DNA of 27,779 nucleotides from an uncultured Bacilli bacterium (GTDB taxonomy: Bacteria; Bacillota_I; Bacilli_A; RF39; UBA660). Under the pieces are notes generated by a model that made no database searches, was not told the DNA's origin, and was given only the letters and a program-made list of their open reading frames with translations. The stretch is taken from the NCBI GenBank assembly GCA_947628105.1, contig CANQYN010000005.1, forward strand, positions 1 to 27,779. Direction: 5' to 3'. A program made the translations under genes and the position numbers. Each line of letters starts with the position of its first letter. The first letter of the stretch is position 1. Below, piece after piece: positions 1-6,079 of the stretch.

Positions 1-353
1 TCTACTTCTCGGTTGACACTCAAACATCCTTCTCCCACTTCGGCAGCGATTATTTCTGTAGAATGGCTTTGAATGACGGGATTTACTACCACATAGTTTT
101 TAAATTTTCCTTCTTCGTATTCGTGAACAATAATAACAATTCTTTTTAAAAAACCAAGTTGTGGGAAAGCTAGTCCCATTCCAGGGCGAAGTTCATATTT
201 TTTTTCATACTTTTCAATTTGGCTATATTTTAATTCTTGAAGAGCTCTTTTAATATATTCTTGATCTTCTTGAGTAAGAGGAAAAGTAACTTCTTTACTG
301 GTTTTTCTAAGTAATTTATTTTTTTCGTCTAAGATATCTAGTTTTTTAAACAT
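1..353 (-). CDS. def: Peptide deformylase, 5' part (cut by window edge)
   Basis: Metal-dependent enzyme that removes the formyl group from the N-terminal methionine of new proteins in the cytoplasm. Reading the minus strand from ATG at 353 gives 117 codons before the window ends. Motif I appears as GMGLAFPQLG (residues 58-67; family form GxGLAAxQ) and motif II as EGCLSV (residues 108-113), whose Cys binds the metal. Motif III (HExxH) would lie outside the window, so intactness cannot be judged. A long N-terminal region with the RPG-start of motif I resembles the Gram-positive (type 2) enzymes. GGAG lies just upstream of the ATG. The gene is divergent from the zinc-ribbon operon. The second Ala of motif I is Phe here, which is a little unusual. 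Confidence 0.9.
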   Translation of the reverse strand, partial: MFKKLDILDEKNKLLRKTSKEVTFPLTQEDQEYIKRALQELKYSQIEKYEKKYELRPGMGLAFPQLGFLKRIVIIVHEYEEGKFKNYVVVNPVIQSHSTEIIAAEVGEGCLSVNREV

Positions 354-374
354 AATCCCATCTCCAATATTTAT

Positions 375-383
375 ATTTTAACA
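375..383 (-). promoter_or_regulatory. Extended -10 promoter for def
   Basis: Read on the minus strand the site is TGTTAAAAT, a TGn extended -10 joined to TAAAAT, about 15 bases before the ribosome binding site region of def. No -35 sits at a 17-base distance; a TTGACA lies closer, inside the palindrome at 388-406. Moderate support only. Confidence 0.4.
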
Positions 384-387
384 TAAA

Positions 388-406
388 TTGTCAAAGAAGT
401 TGACAA
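388..406. repeat. Small palindrome TTGTCA-N7-TGACAA between divergent genes
   Basis: TTGTCAAAGAAGTTGACAA is a perfect 6-base inverted repeat around a 7-base centre. Each arm contains a TTGACA reading outward, so it could be two back-to-back -35 boxes or an operator between def and the zinc-ribbon genes. No good -10 exists at 17 bases on either side, so the function is open. Confidence 0.4.
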
Positions 407-513
407 AATTCATTTTATTATACAGTAAAAATGTAAAAAAGAAAAGAAAATTGAAAAATTTCACATTTTTCACACTTTTTCTTGCTATTCTTAAAATAGA
501 TGAGGTGATTATG

Positions 514-1605
514 ATGTATTGTAAAAATTGTAAAAAAGAAAAAAAACTAGGTGATAAGTATTGCGATGAATGTGGAGAAAAATTAACTATTTCTATTATG
601 CCAATGAAAATTACGAAAAAGACGATTGGCATATTAGTAGCAATTGTTGTTGGTTTTCTTCTTTTATTAGGAGGATATCAGTATGTTTCTTTTTTAACAA
701 GTCCTAAAACAATAGCGATGAAATATTTTAATACGATTATAAAAAATGATACTAAAAAAGTATATTCTTATTTAGAGGGGGAAAAGACAGAGTTTTCTTC
801 TTTACAAATGTTGGAAGAAAAAATGGAAAAAATCAATGCGGATGATTATGAAGTAATATCTGTTCAACAAGGAAATAAAAAAGCTGTCGTAACAATTGAA
901 TATACCGATTATAATCAAAAAAAATATGTTCAAATTTTATTAAATAGAGAAAAGAATTCATTATTTAATAAATGGAAAGTAGATAGTGGACAAATGGTTA
1001 AAAATATTGAATTAAAAATTATGAAAGGATCAACTATTACAATCGATAATAAAGATATATCAAAATATAAAGTGGAAAAAGAAGATGATTATTTTGATAT
1101 TTATCGAATTCCTACTATGATAAAAGGGGAATATCAAATTAATGCGACATTACCTAATAATTTAACAGTAGATAAAAAATTTGAGGTTTCTTCTGATCAA
1201 ACATATTTTATTTCAACAGTAACATTAGAAAATACCGTAAAAAATAATTTGCAAAAACAAATGACGACTATGTTGAATCGCCTATATTCTTCTGCCCTTC
1301 AAAAAAAGAGTTATTCTAGTATTCAAAAAGATATTACTGTATCGTTAGAAGATGTTTATGATCGTTTAAAAGAAAGATTAACGAATTCCAATGTAAAAAG
1401 TATTCAGTTTAGTGATTCTTCTATTAAAGATTCATATATGAATGAAGAAAATTGTTTGGAAGTAGTAGCGACTATTGACTATCAAGCGAAAGTAGAAGAA
1501 AATAAAAAAACAGAGACAATTTATCATCAAGAGGTATATGTTTTTGAATTTGATTATGTAAATTCTAAATTTGTGATAAAAAATATAGATAGGAGAAGAT
1601 GGTAA
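514..1605 (+). CDS. Zinc-ribbon membrane protein, TcaA-like
   Basis: Product of 363 residues with a cytoplasmic zinc ribbon (C3, C6, C17, C20), one membrane segment (about residues 37-61) and a large predicted extracellular part with NTF2-like character (roughly 65-160) and further beta-rich stretches. The layout matches the TcaA/zinc-ribbon family of Bacillota, whose members act at the cell envelope; the exact role here is unknown. Two adjacent ATGs exist at 511 and 514; GAGGTG at 502-507 is better spaced for 514. A longer open frame reaches back to 388, but it lacks a ribosome site and would put low-complexity sequence before the zinc ribbon. The next gene starts one base after the stop, so the two are co-transcribed and may form one complex. 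Confidence 0.75.
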   Translation: MYCKNCKKEKKLGDKYCDECGEKLTISIMPMKITKKTIGILVAIVVGFLLLLGGYQYVSFLTSPKTIAMKYFNTIIKNDTKKVYSYLEGEKTEFSSLQMLEEKMEKINADDYEVISVQQGNKKAVVTIEYTDYNQKKYVQILLNREKNSLFNKWKVDSGQMVKNIELKIMKGSTITIDNKDISKYKVEKEDDYFDIYRIPTMIKGEYQINATLPNNLTVDKKFEVSSDQTYFISTVTLENTVKNNLQKQMTTMLNRLYSSALQKKSYSSIQKDITVSLEDVYDRLKERLTNSNVKSIQFSDSSIKDSYMNEENCLEVVATIDYQAKVEENKKTETIYHQEVYVFEFDYVNSKFVIKNIDRRRW

Positions 1606-1606
1606 T

Positions 1607-2224
1607 ATGAAGTATTGTTCACAATGTGGAAAAAAATTAGAACCAGGAAAAACTTGTGATTGTCGAGAAAAAAGGAAAGAGAAAAAGATAATAGAAAATA
1701 ATAATATCATTATTGATTTTTTAAAAAAACCTTTTGATACATTAGATGAATATTCTAAAGGAAGCCATACCAATCAAAGCTGGTTATTAATTAGTGCTAT
1801 ATCGATGTTATTTGGCTTTTTCTTTACAGAGATGTCATATCGTATGCAACCTCGTTTCTTATTGATTTCGTATCCTTATTTTAGAAATTTTATAATATAT
1901 AGTATATTAATTATTGCCTCTATTTTATTTTTTAACATTCTAATTCAATGTTTTACAAAAGTAATAATGAAAAAAGAAATTAGTTTTTATCAATTATTAG
2001 ATATCGTTGCTATTTCTTTATTACCGTTTTTATATACTTTACTTCTTGCTATTATCGTTTCTTTTCTATTGGGATGCTTTTCTTATCTGATCTTAGTAAT
2101 AGGGTTGATATTTGCTAGTGTTATTTATTTGTATCAAATCAAAAAACAAAGTGACTTAAATAGTAATCAATTCATTTATCTTTTTTTAGGAAGTTTAATG
2201 ATTATTGGGATTTTATGGTTATAA
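1607..2224 (+). CDS. Zinc-ribbon multi-pass membrane protein (Yip1-like)
   Basis: Product of 205 residues that I do not assign to a named protein. It opens with a second, different zinc ribbon (C4, C7, C17, C19), then a charged linker and about five hydrophobic segments between residues 57 and 205. The pattern resembles Yip1-type membrane proteins that carry an N-terminal ribbon in Bacillota. It starts one base after the TcaA-like gene, so translational coupling is likely and no separate promoter is needed. The start is fixed by the ribbon beginning at residue 4. It ends at a bidirectional terminator shared with the converging YjcZ-like gene. Confidence 0.75.
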   Translation: MKYCSQCGKKLEPGKTCDCREKRKEKKIIENNNIIIDFLKKPFDTLDEYSKGSHTNQSWLLISAISMLFGFFFTEMSYRMQPRFLLISYPYFRNFIIYSILIIASILFFNILIQCFTKVIMKKEISFYQLLDIVAISLLPFLYTLLLAIIVSFLLGCFSYLILVIGLIFASVIYLYQIKKQSDLNSNQFIYLFLGSLMIIGILWL

Positions 2225-2229
2225 AAAAT

Positions 2230-2255
2230 GACAAGAAATAATTCTTGTCGTTTTT
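2230..2255. terminator. Bidirectional terminator
   Basis: GACAAGAA (2230-2237) pairs with TTCTTGTC (2242-2249) around a 4-base loop. A T-run follows on the plus strand (2251-2255), and an A-run at 2223-2228 gives a T-run on the minus strand, so it can end both the zinc-ribbon operon and the YjcZ-like gene. Confidence 0.85.
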
Positions 2256-2263
2256 ATTATCTT

Positions 2264-2440
2264 TTAGTTATTGTAATTACCGCCAAATGATCTAGCGCCA
2301 ATAATGATGACTAATAAGATAAATAATACTAAGATTATAGCTGCTCCATATCCGGCACCATATCCACCATATCCGCCAGATTGATATCCACCACAAGGAT
2401 TTCCGCAACCATAACCTTGATATCCACCGTAATAATACAT
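2264..2440 (-). CDS. YjcZ-like tiny glycine-rich membrane protein
   Basis: A 58-residue frame. Residues 1-32 are Gly/Tyr-rich (starting MYYYGGYQGYG, with Cys at 12 and 16), followed by one hydrophobic segment GAAIILVLFILLVIIIGA (about 32-49) and a short polar tail SFGGNYNN. The hydrophobic segment closely resembles the short YjcZ family of Bacillus (G-F-A-L-I-V-V-L-F-I-L-L-I-I type), which is linked to sporulation or spores. A strong AGGAGGG lies at the right distance before ATG 2440, and a sigma-A-like promoter is upstream. It converges on the zinc-ribbon operon. Whether the host sporulates cannot be told from this window. Confidence 0.85.
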   Translation of the reverse strand: MYYYGGYQGYGCGNPCGGYQSGGYGGYGAGYGAAIILVLFILLVIIIGARSFGGNYNN

Positions 2441-2465
2441 ACGCTACCCTCCTATTCTAATCTAA

Positions 2466-2513
2466 TATATAGTACTCAATACTTTTGCTTTTGTGAATGT
2501 ATTGGCCTATATA
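2466..2513. repeat. Imperfect inverted repeat over the yjcZ-like promoter
   Basis: Left arm TATATAG-tact-CAATAC (2466-2482) and right arm GTATTG-gc-CTATATA (2499-2513) are complementary apart from the central 4 versus 2 bases, with a 16-base gap. It overlaps the -10 and flanks the -35 of the predicted minus-strand promoter, a fitting place for an operator. AT-rich arms can arise by chance. Confidence 0.5.
2469..2497 (-). promoter_or_regulatory. Sigma-A-like promoter of yjcZ-like gene
   Basis: On the minus strand: TTCACA (2497-2492), 17-base spacer, TACTAT (2474-2469). This would give an untranslated leader of about 20 bases carrying the AGGAGGG. I also looked for sigma-E and sigma-K elements and did not find a clear pair. 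Confidence 0.45.
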
Positions 2514-2560
2514 TATTGAATAGAAAAATGATTAATTAGCTTTCTTAATTTTAAATATTA

Positions 2561-2569
2561 TGATATGAT
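2561..2569 (+). promoter_or_regulatory. Extended -10 promoter for ftsW-like gene
   Basis: TGATATGAT is a TGn motif joined to TATGAT, 19 bases before the ATG. No recognisable -35 lies at 17 bases. Confidence 0.4.
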
Positions 2570-2587
2570 AGAATAAGGTGATAGGAT

Positions 2588-3748
2588 ATGAAAGGGCTAG
2601 TGAAAACGTTTCGTAATATGGACAAGATATTACTAATTATTACAATTGGTTTATTTGTGTTTGGTTTATTAAATATCGTAACAGCATCTAGCCAAGTATC
2701 AGTTATACGATATAGCTCTTCTATCTATAATTATTTTATTAAACAATTAGCTATTTTATTTGTAGGGTCTATTTTATCTTGTATTATCTTAACAATTCCT
2801 ACGAAAAGTTATCGTTTTTTTGGCCTTGTTTCCTTTCTTGTGATTGCCACATTATCGATTGCTGTTTCTCTTTATGGGGAAACTTATAGTGGAAATCAGA
2901 ACTGGATTAATATTGGTGGTTTTATGTTTCAACCAAGTGAGTTTGCCAAGCCAGTTGTGATTGTTTGCCTTGCTATGTTATTTGAACAATTTTATAAAAA
3001 ATTAAGAACGAAAGGGATCGATCATTATAGTATGATTGCCATCATTTTGTTTGTTGGTTGTTTTTTCCCGGCTTTAATTTTTTTACAGAGGGATTTAGGA
3101 ACGATGATTGTTGTTTCCCTTATCTTTGGGTGTATGTTTCTAGCAAGTCCTATTTTACGAATAGAAAAATTTAAAATAATTATTTTACTAGGAATTTTAT
3201 CACTGATTGGATGTTTTTTCTTAATTGCCAATGCTGGTAAAATTTTTACTGCGGCTCAATCTAGTCGGTTTCATTTTTTCGATCCTTGTTCTGATTATGA
3301 AGAGGGAGGATATCAAATTTGTAACGGATTTATTGCCATTAATTCTGGAGGCCTTTTTGGAGTAGGAATTGGAAATAGTAAGCAAAAATCCTATATTCCA
3401 GAATCTCATACAGATTCTGTCTTTGCCATTATCGGTGAAGAATATGGATTTTTTGTTACTACATTTATTTTAATTTTATATATTATATTATTGTATCGTA
3501 TTTTGAGATTATCTTCTTTGAGTAATACTATACGAGGGCAATATATTTGCTTTGGTATGGCCATTTATTTATTTTTACATATTATTATTAATTTAGGTGG
3601 GTTATTTGGCCTAATGCCTCTTACCGGTATTCCGCTTCCTTTTTTATCTTATGGTGGATCGTTTACGTTAACTTTAGTGTTATCTCTTGCTGTTGTGCAA
3701 AGGGTTCATATTGAATATGCCAATTCTAAAAAAATTCATAAACGATAA
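2588..3748 (+). CDS. ftsW: SEDS peptidoglycan polymerase, FtsW type
   Basis: Integral membrane glycosyltransferase of the SEDS family (FtsW/RodA/SpoVE) that polymerises lipid II into glycan strands with a class B penicillin-binding protein. The 386 residues contain about ten membrane segments and the family signatures FQPSEFAK, RDLGTM, GGLFGVGIGNSKQK, ESHTDSVFAIIGEE (conserved Asp 276) and PLTGIPLPFLSYGGS. Sequence of the large outer loop favours FtsW over RodA, but SpoVE cannot be excluded. The outer loop has two cysteines, C234 and C245, eleven residues apart, at a place where the usual Bacillus proteins have none that I recall. The gene stands alone between its own promoter and terminator, away from any murein cluster visible here. 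Confidence 0.88.
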   Translation: MKGLVKTFRNMDKILLIITIGLFVFGLLNIVTASSQVSVIRYSSSIYNYFIKQLAILFVGSILSCIILTIPTKSYRFFGLVSFLVIATLSIAVSLYGETYSGNQNWINIGGFMFQPSEFAKPVVIVCLAMLFEQFYKKLRTKGIDHYSMIAIILFVGCFFPALIFLQRDLGTMIVVSLIFGCMFLASPILRIEKFKIIILLGILSLIGCFFLIANAGKIFTAAQSSRFHFFDPCSDYEEGGYQICNGFIAINSGGLFGVGIGNSKQKSYIPESHTDSVFAIIGEEYGFFVTTFILILYIILLYRILRLSSLSNTIRGQYICFGMAIYLFLHIIINLGGLFGLMPLTGIPLPFLSYGGSFTLTLVLSLAVVQRVHIEYANSKKIHKR

Positions 3749-3770
3749 AATCACTTCGGTGATTTTTTTT
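3747..3770 (+). terminator. Terminator with TTCG loop after ftsW-like gene
   Basis: AAAATCAC-TTCG-GTGATTTT followed by further Ts to 3770. The stem begins inside the stop codon (3746-3748). Confidence 0.9.
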
Positions 3771-3799
3771 ATAAATTCCTTTTAAACCTTGGTGATTTG

Positions 3800-3808
3800 T
3801 GATAAACT
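3800..3808 (+). promoter_or_regulatory. Possible extended -10 promoter for dnaB
   Basis: TGATAAACT has the same TGA-TAAAAT-like form as the site before polC. It lies between the ftsW terminator and the AGGAGGGG ribosome site of dnaB. No convincing -35. Confidence 0.3.
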
Positions 3809-3831
3809 AGATGTATTAGGAGGGGAAGAGA

Positions 3832-5121
3832 ATGCTTAAAGAAAGAGTCTTACCAGCCGATACTTTTATGGTAGTTAATAAAACAATTTTAAATGATAAT
3901 GATCGAAAACTTTTAGTAATGCTTTATCAACCAATTGTTGGCTCTGTGGCGATAAGTCTTTATTTTTCCCTATGGTCATATCTTGATAAAATGGAATTTA
4001 TGTCTCAAGAATGGACTCATCATCATTTGATGACAAATATGAGAATGAGTTTAGAAGATATTATTCAAAGTCGAGAACGATTAGAAGGAATTGGATTATT
4101 AAAAATTTATGTAAAAAAAGATAAAGTAAATAATTTTGTCTATGAGATGTATTCTCCTTTGAGTGCCTATGATTTTTTCTTAAATCCAATTTTATCTGTT
4201 TCTCTATATAATAATATTGGTAGTCAAGAATACGAAAAAGTGATGGAATATTTTAAACTTCCTGAGATAAATTTAAAAAATTATGAAGATATTACATGTC
4301 GGTTTAAAGAAATTTATGATAGTACTAGTACGACAACTTTGGAACAAGTAGTAGACGATATAAAAAAAAGAAATCATGTAAAATTAGAAATGACTTCTTC
4401 ATTAAATATAGATAATATTTTATCTTTAATACCAGAAGAAATATTGAATATAAGAAGTATCACTTTATCGATGAAAGAATATATTCATAAATTAGGTTTT
4501 ATTTATGATATGAATGATACGCAAATGAGCGAGTTAATCAAAAATTCTATTAATGAGAAAAAACAAATTGATAAAGAGCGATTAAAAGAAAATTGTCGTA
4601 AATTTTATCAATTTGAAACAAGTGGTAAATTACCTAGTTTAGCATATAAGAACCAACCAGAAACATTACGTAAAAAAGGAACTTATCAATCGAAAAAAGA
4701 CAAATTAATTTATCAATTTGAAACGACATCACCTTATGATTTCTTGATGAGTAAACATAATGGGGGAAGGCCAACGAAATCAGAAGTTGCAATTTTAGAG
4801 TATTTATTGATTGATATGAATTTGAATCCAGGTGTTGTCAATGTTCTTTTGGATTATATCTTAAAAGAAAGTGATAATAAATTAATTCGATCTTATGTCG
4901 AAGATGTCGCTGGACTTTTTTCGAGAAGTAAAATTGAAACGGTCGAACAAGCGATGGTATTAGCTTCGAAAGAACATAAGAAAAGAAATACTTATAAGAA
5001 AGAAAAAAATACGAAAAAGGTTGAAAAAAAATTAGAATGGTTAGAAAAAGATTTTGAAAAACAACAAGCTTCAAAAGAAAAAGTAGAAGAGATGAAAGAA
5101 ATGTTAGAAGAGTTTAAGTAG
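3832..5121 (+). CDS. dnaB: Replication initiation/helicase-loading protein DnaB (DnaD-like)
   Basis: The Gram-positive DnaB, which is not the E. coli helicase of the same name. With DnaD and DnaI it loads the replicative helicase at origins and at restart sites. The 429 residues show an N-terminal winged-helix-type domain (about 1-115), a middle helical part, and a C-terminal DnaD-like (DDBH2) domain from SPYDFLMSKHNGG (about 300) through VVNVLLDYILKE and SRSKIETVEQAM (to about 380), then a charged coiled tail. It is a little shorter than the B. subtilis protein (about 470). The start is set by AGGAGGGG at 3817-3824. It is followed after 8 bases by dnaI, its known partner, which strongly supports the call. 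Confidence 0.88.
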   Translation: MLKERVLPADTFMVVNKTILNDNDRKLLVMLYQPIVGSVAISLYFSLWSYLDKMEFMSQEWTHHHLMTNMRMSLEDIIQSRERLEGIGLLKIYVKKDKVNNFVYEMYSPLSAYDFFLNPILSVSLYNNIGSQEYEKVMEYFKLPEINLKNYEDITCRFKEIYDSTSTTTLEQVVDDIKKRNHVKLEMTSSLNIDNILSLIPEEILNIRSITLSMKEYIHKLGFIYDMNDTQMSELIKNSINEKKQIDKERLKENCRKFYQFETSGKLPSLAYKNQPETLRKKGTYQSKKDKLIYQFETTSPYDFLMSKHNGGRPTKSEVAILEYLLIDMNLNPGVVNVLLDYILKESDNKLIRSYVEDVAGLFSRSKIETVEQAMVLASKEHKKRNTYKKEKNTKKVEKKLEWLEKDFEKQQASKEKVEEMKEMLEEFK

Positions 5122-5129
5122 GTGATAGA

Positions 5130-6056
5130 GTGAAGACAGTAGTTGAGGAAATTAATCGATATGATTATCGCAATGATTTAAATGATCATCTTATGAATGA
5201 ATTTCAAGAGGTATTACAAAAAAATTCTGCTTTTGAAAATATGGTAAATCAATTGAAAATGAGCTATGAAGAACTTTCCAAATATACTTCTTTATTGGAA
5301 GAATCATCTGAAGAATATGATCATTGTAAAAAATGTAATGGCCTTTTTGAATGTCAAAATAAAATTTCTGGATATGCTTATCTACCAATGAAAAGAAAGA
5401 AAAAATTAACTTTTGGGTATCAGGCTTGTAAGTATCAAAATAAATATTTAAAAGAAAAAAAATATCAAGAAAATGTGTACTCATTTCAAGAACCGAAAGA
5501 AATAAAAAATGCTTCTATGAAAGAAATTTATATCGATGATGAAAAAAGATTTGAACTAATTAAATGGATGAAACATTTTATTAAAAAATATCAAACGACA
5601 AAAGAAGGAAAAGGATTATATCTATATGGTAGTTTTGGAAGTGGGAAAACTTATTTGCTTTCCGCAATGTTTAATGAGTTAGCAAAAAAAGGAATCAAGA
5701 GTGCCATCGTATTTTGGCCAGAATACTTAGCTAATTTAAAAGGGTATTTTAAAACAGGAGAATATATTGATCAAATTGATTATTTAAAGAAAGTACCTCT
5801 TTTATTAATTGATGATATCGGGGCAGAAAATTCTACTTCATGGAGTAGAGATGAGGTATTATCGCCGATATTACAATATCGTATGCAAGAGGGACTAACG
5901 ACTTTTTTTACTTCTAATTTAGATAAAAAATCGTTAGAAGAACATTTAAGTATTAGTAAAGATGGTATTGAAGGAATTAAAGCAAGAAGAATATTAGAAA
6001 GAATTAATCAATTGACAGAAGAAATGTCATTAATGAGTAAGAATTTAAGAAAATAA
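5130..6056 (+). CDS. dnaI: Primosomal helicase loader DnaI
   Basis: AAA+ ATPase that delivers the replicative helicase onto single-stranded DNA. The 308 residues match the family length. The N-terminal helicase-binding domain has the zinc ligand set C66, C69, C75 and C100 (CKKCNGLFEC then QACKY). Walker A is GSFGSGKT (167-174, K173) and Walker B LLLIDDIGAE (D228, D229). The start is GTG at 5130, eight bases after the dnaB stop, with TAGGTGAT as ribosome site; there is no nearby ATG alternative that keeps the full N-terminus. Co-transcribed with dnaB and with the large gene downstream. Confidence 0.93.
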   Translation: MKTVVEEINRYDYRNDLNDHLMNEFQEVLQKNSAFENMVNQLKMSYEELSKYTSLLEESSEEYDHCKKCNGLFECQNKISGYAYLPMKRKKKLTFGYQACKYQNKYLKEKKYQENVYSFQEPKEIKNASMKEIYIDDEKRFELIKWMKHFIKKYQTTKEGKGLYLYGSFGSGKTYLLSAMFNELAKKGIKSAIVFWPEYLANLKGYFKTGEYIDQIDYLKKVPLLLIDDIGAENSTSWSRDEVLSPILQYRMQEGLTTFFTSNLDKKSLEEHLSISKDGIEGIKARRILERINQLTEEMSLMSKNLRK

Positions 6057-6079
6057 ATGAATCAGGGGGAATGGTTTAT

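Noticed and set aside
469..497. TTCACA-17-TAAAAT promoter for the zinc-ribbon operon
   Set aside because: Spacing is good, but the start of transcription would fall at about 504, inside the ribosome binding site (502-507). Left open rather than listed.
388..513. 41 extra N-terminal codons of the TcaA-like frame
   Set aside because: Low-complexity Lys/Phe sequence without a ribosome site; the zinc ribbon and GAGGTG place the start at 511 or 514.
3025..3409. Minus-strand frames inside ftsW, and similar overlapping frames in dnaB, dnaI, gatB and the ABC permease
   Set aside because: Shadows of well-supported genes on the other strand, with no ribosome sites or family signatures.
6071..6079. 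ATG at 6071 as start of the RNB-like protein
   Set aside because: It directly follows AGGGGGA with almost no spacing; ATG 6080 has a normal distance. The longer form is not fully excluded.
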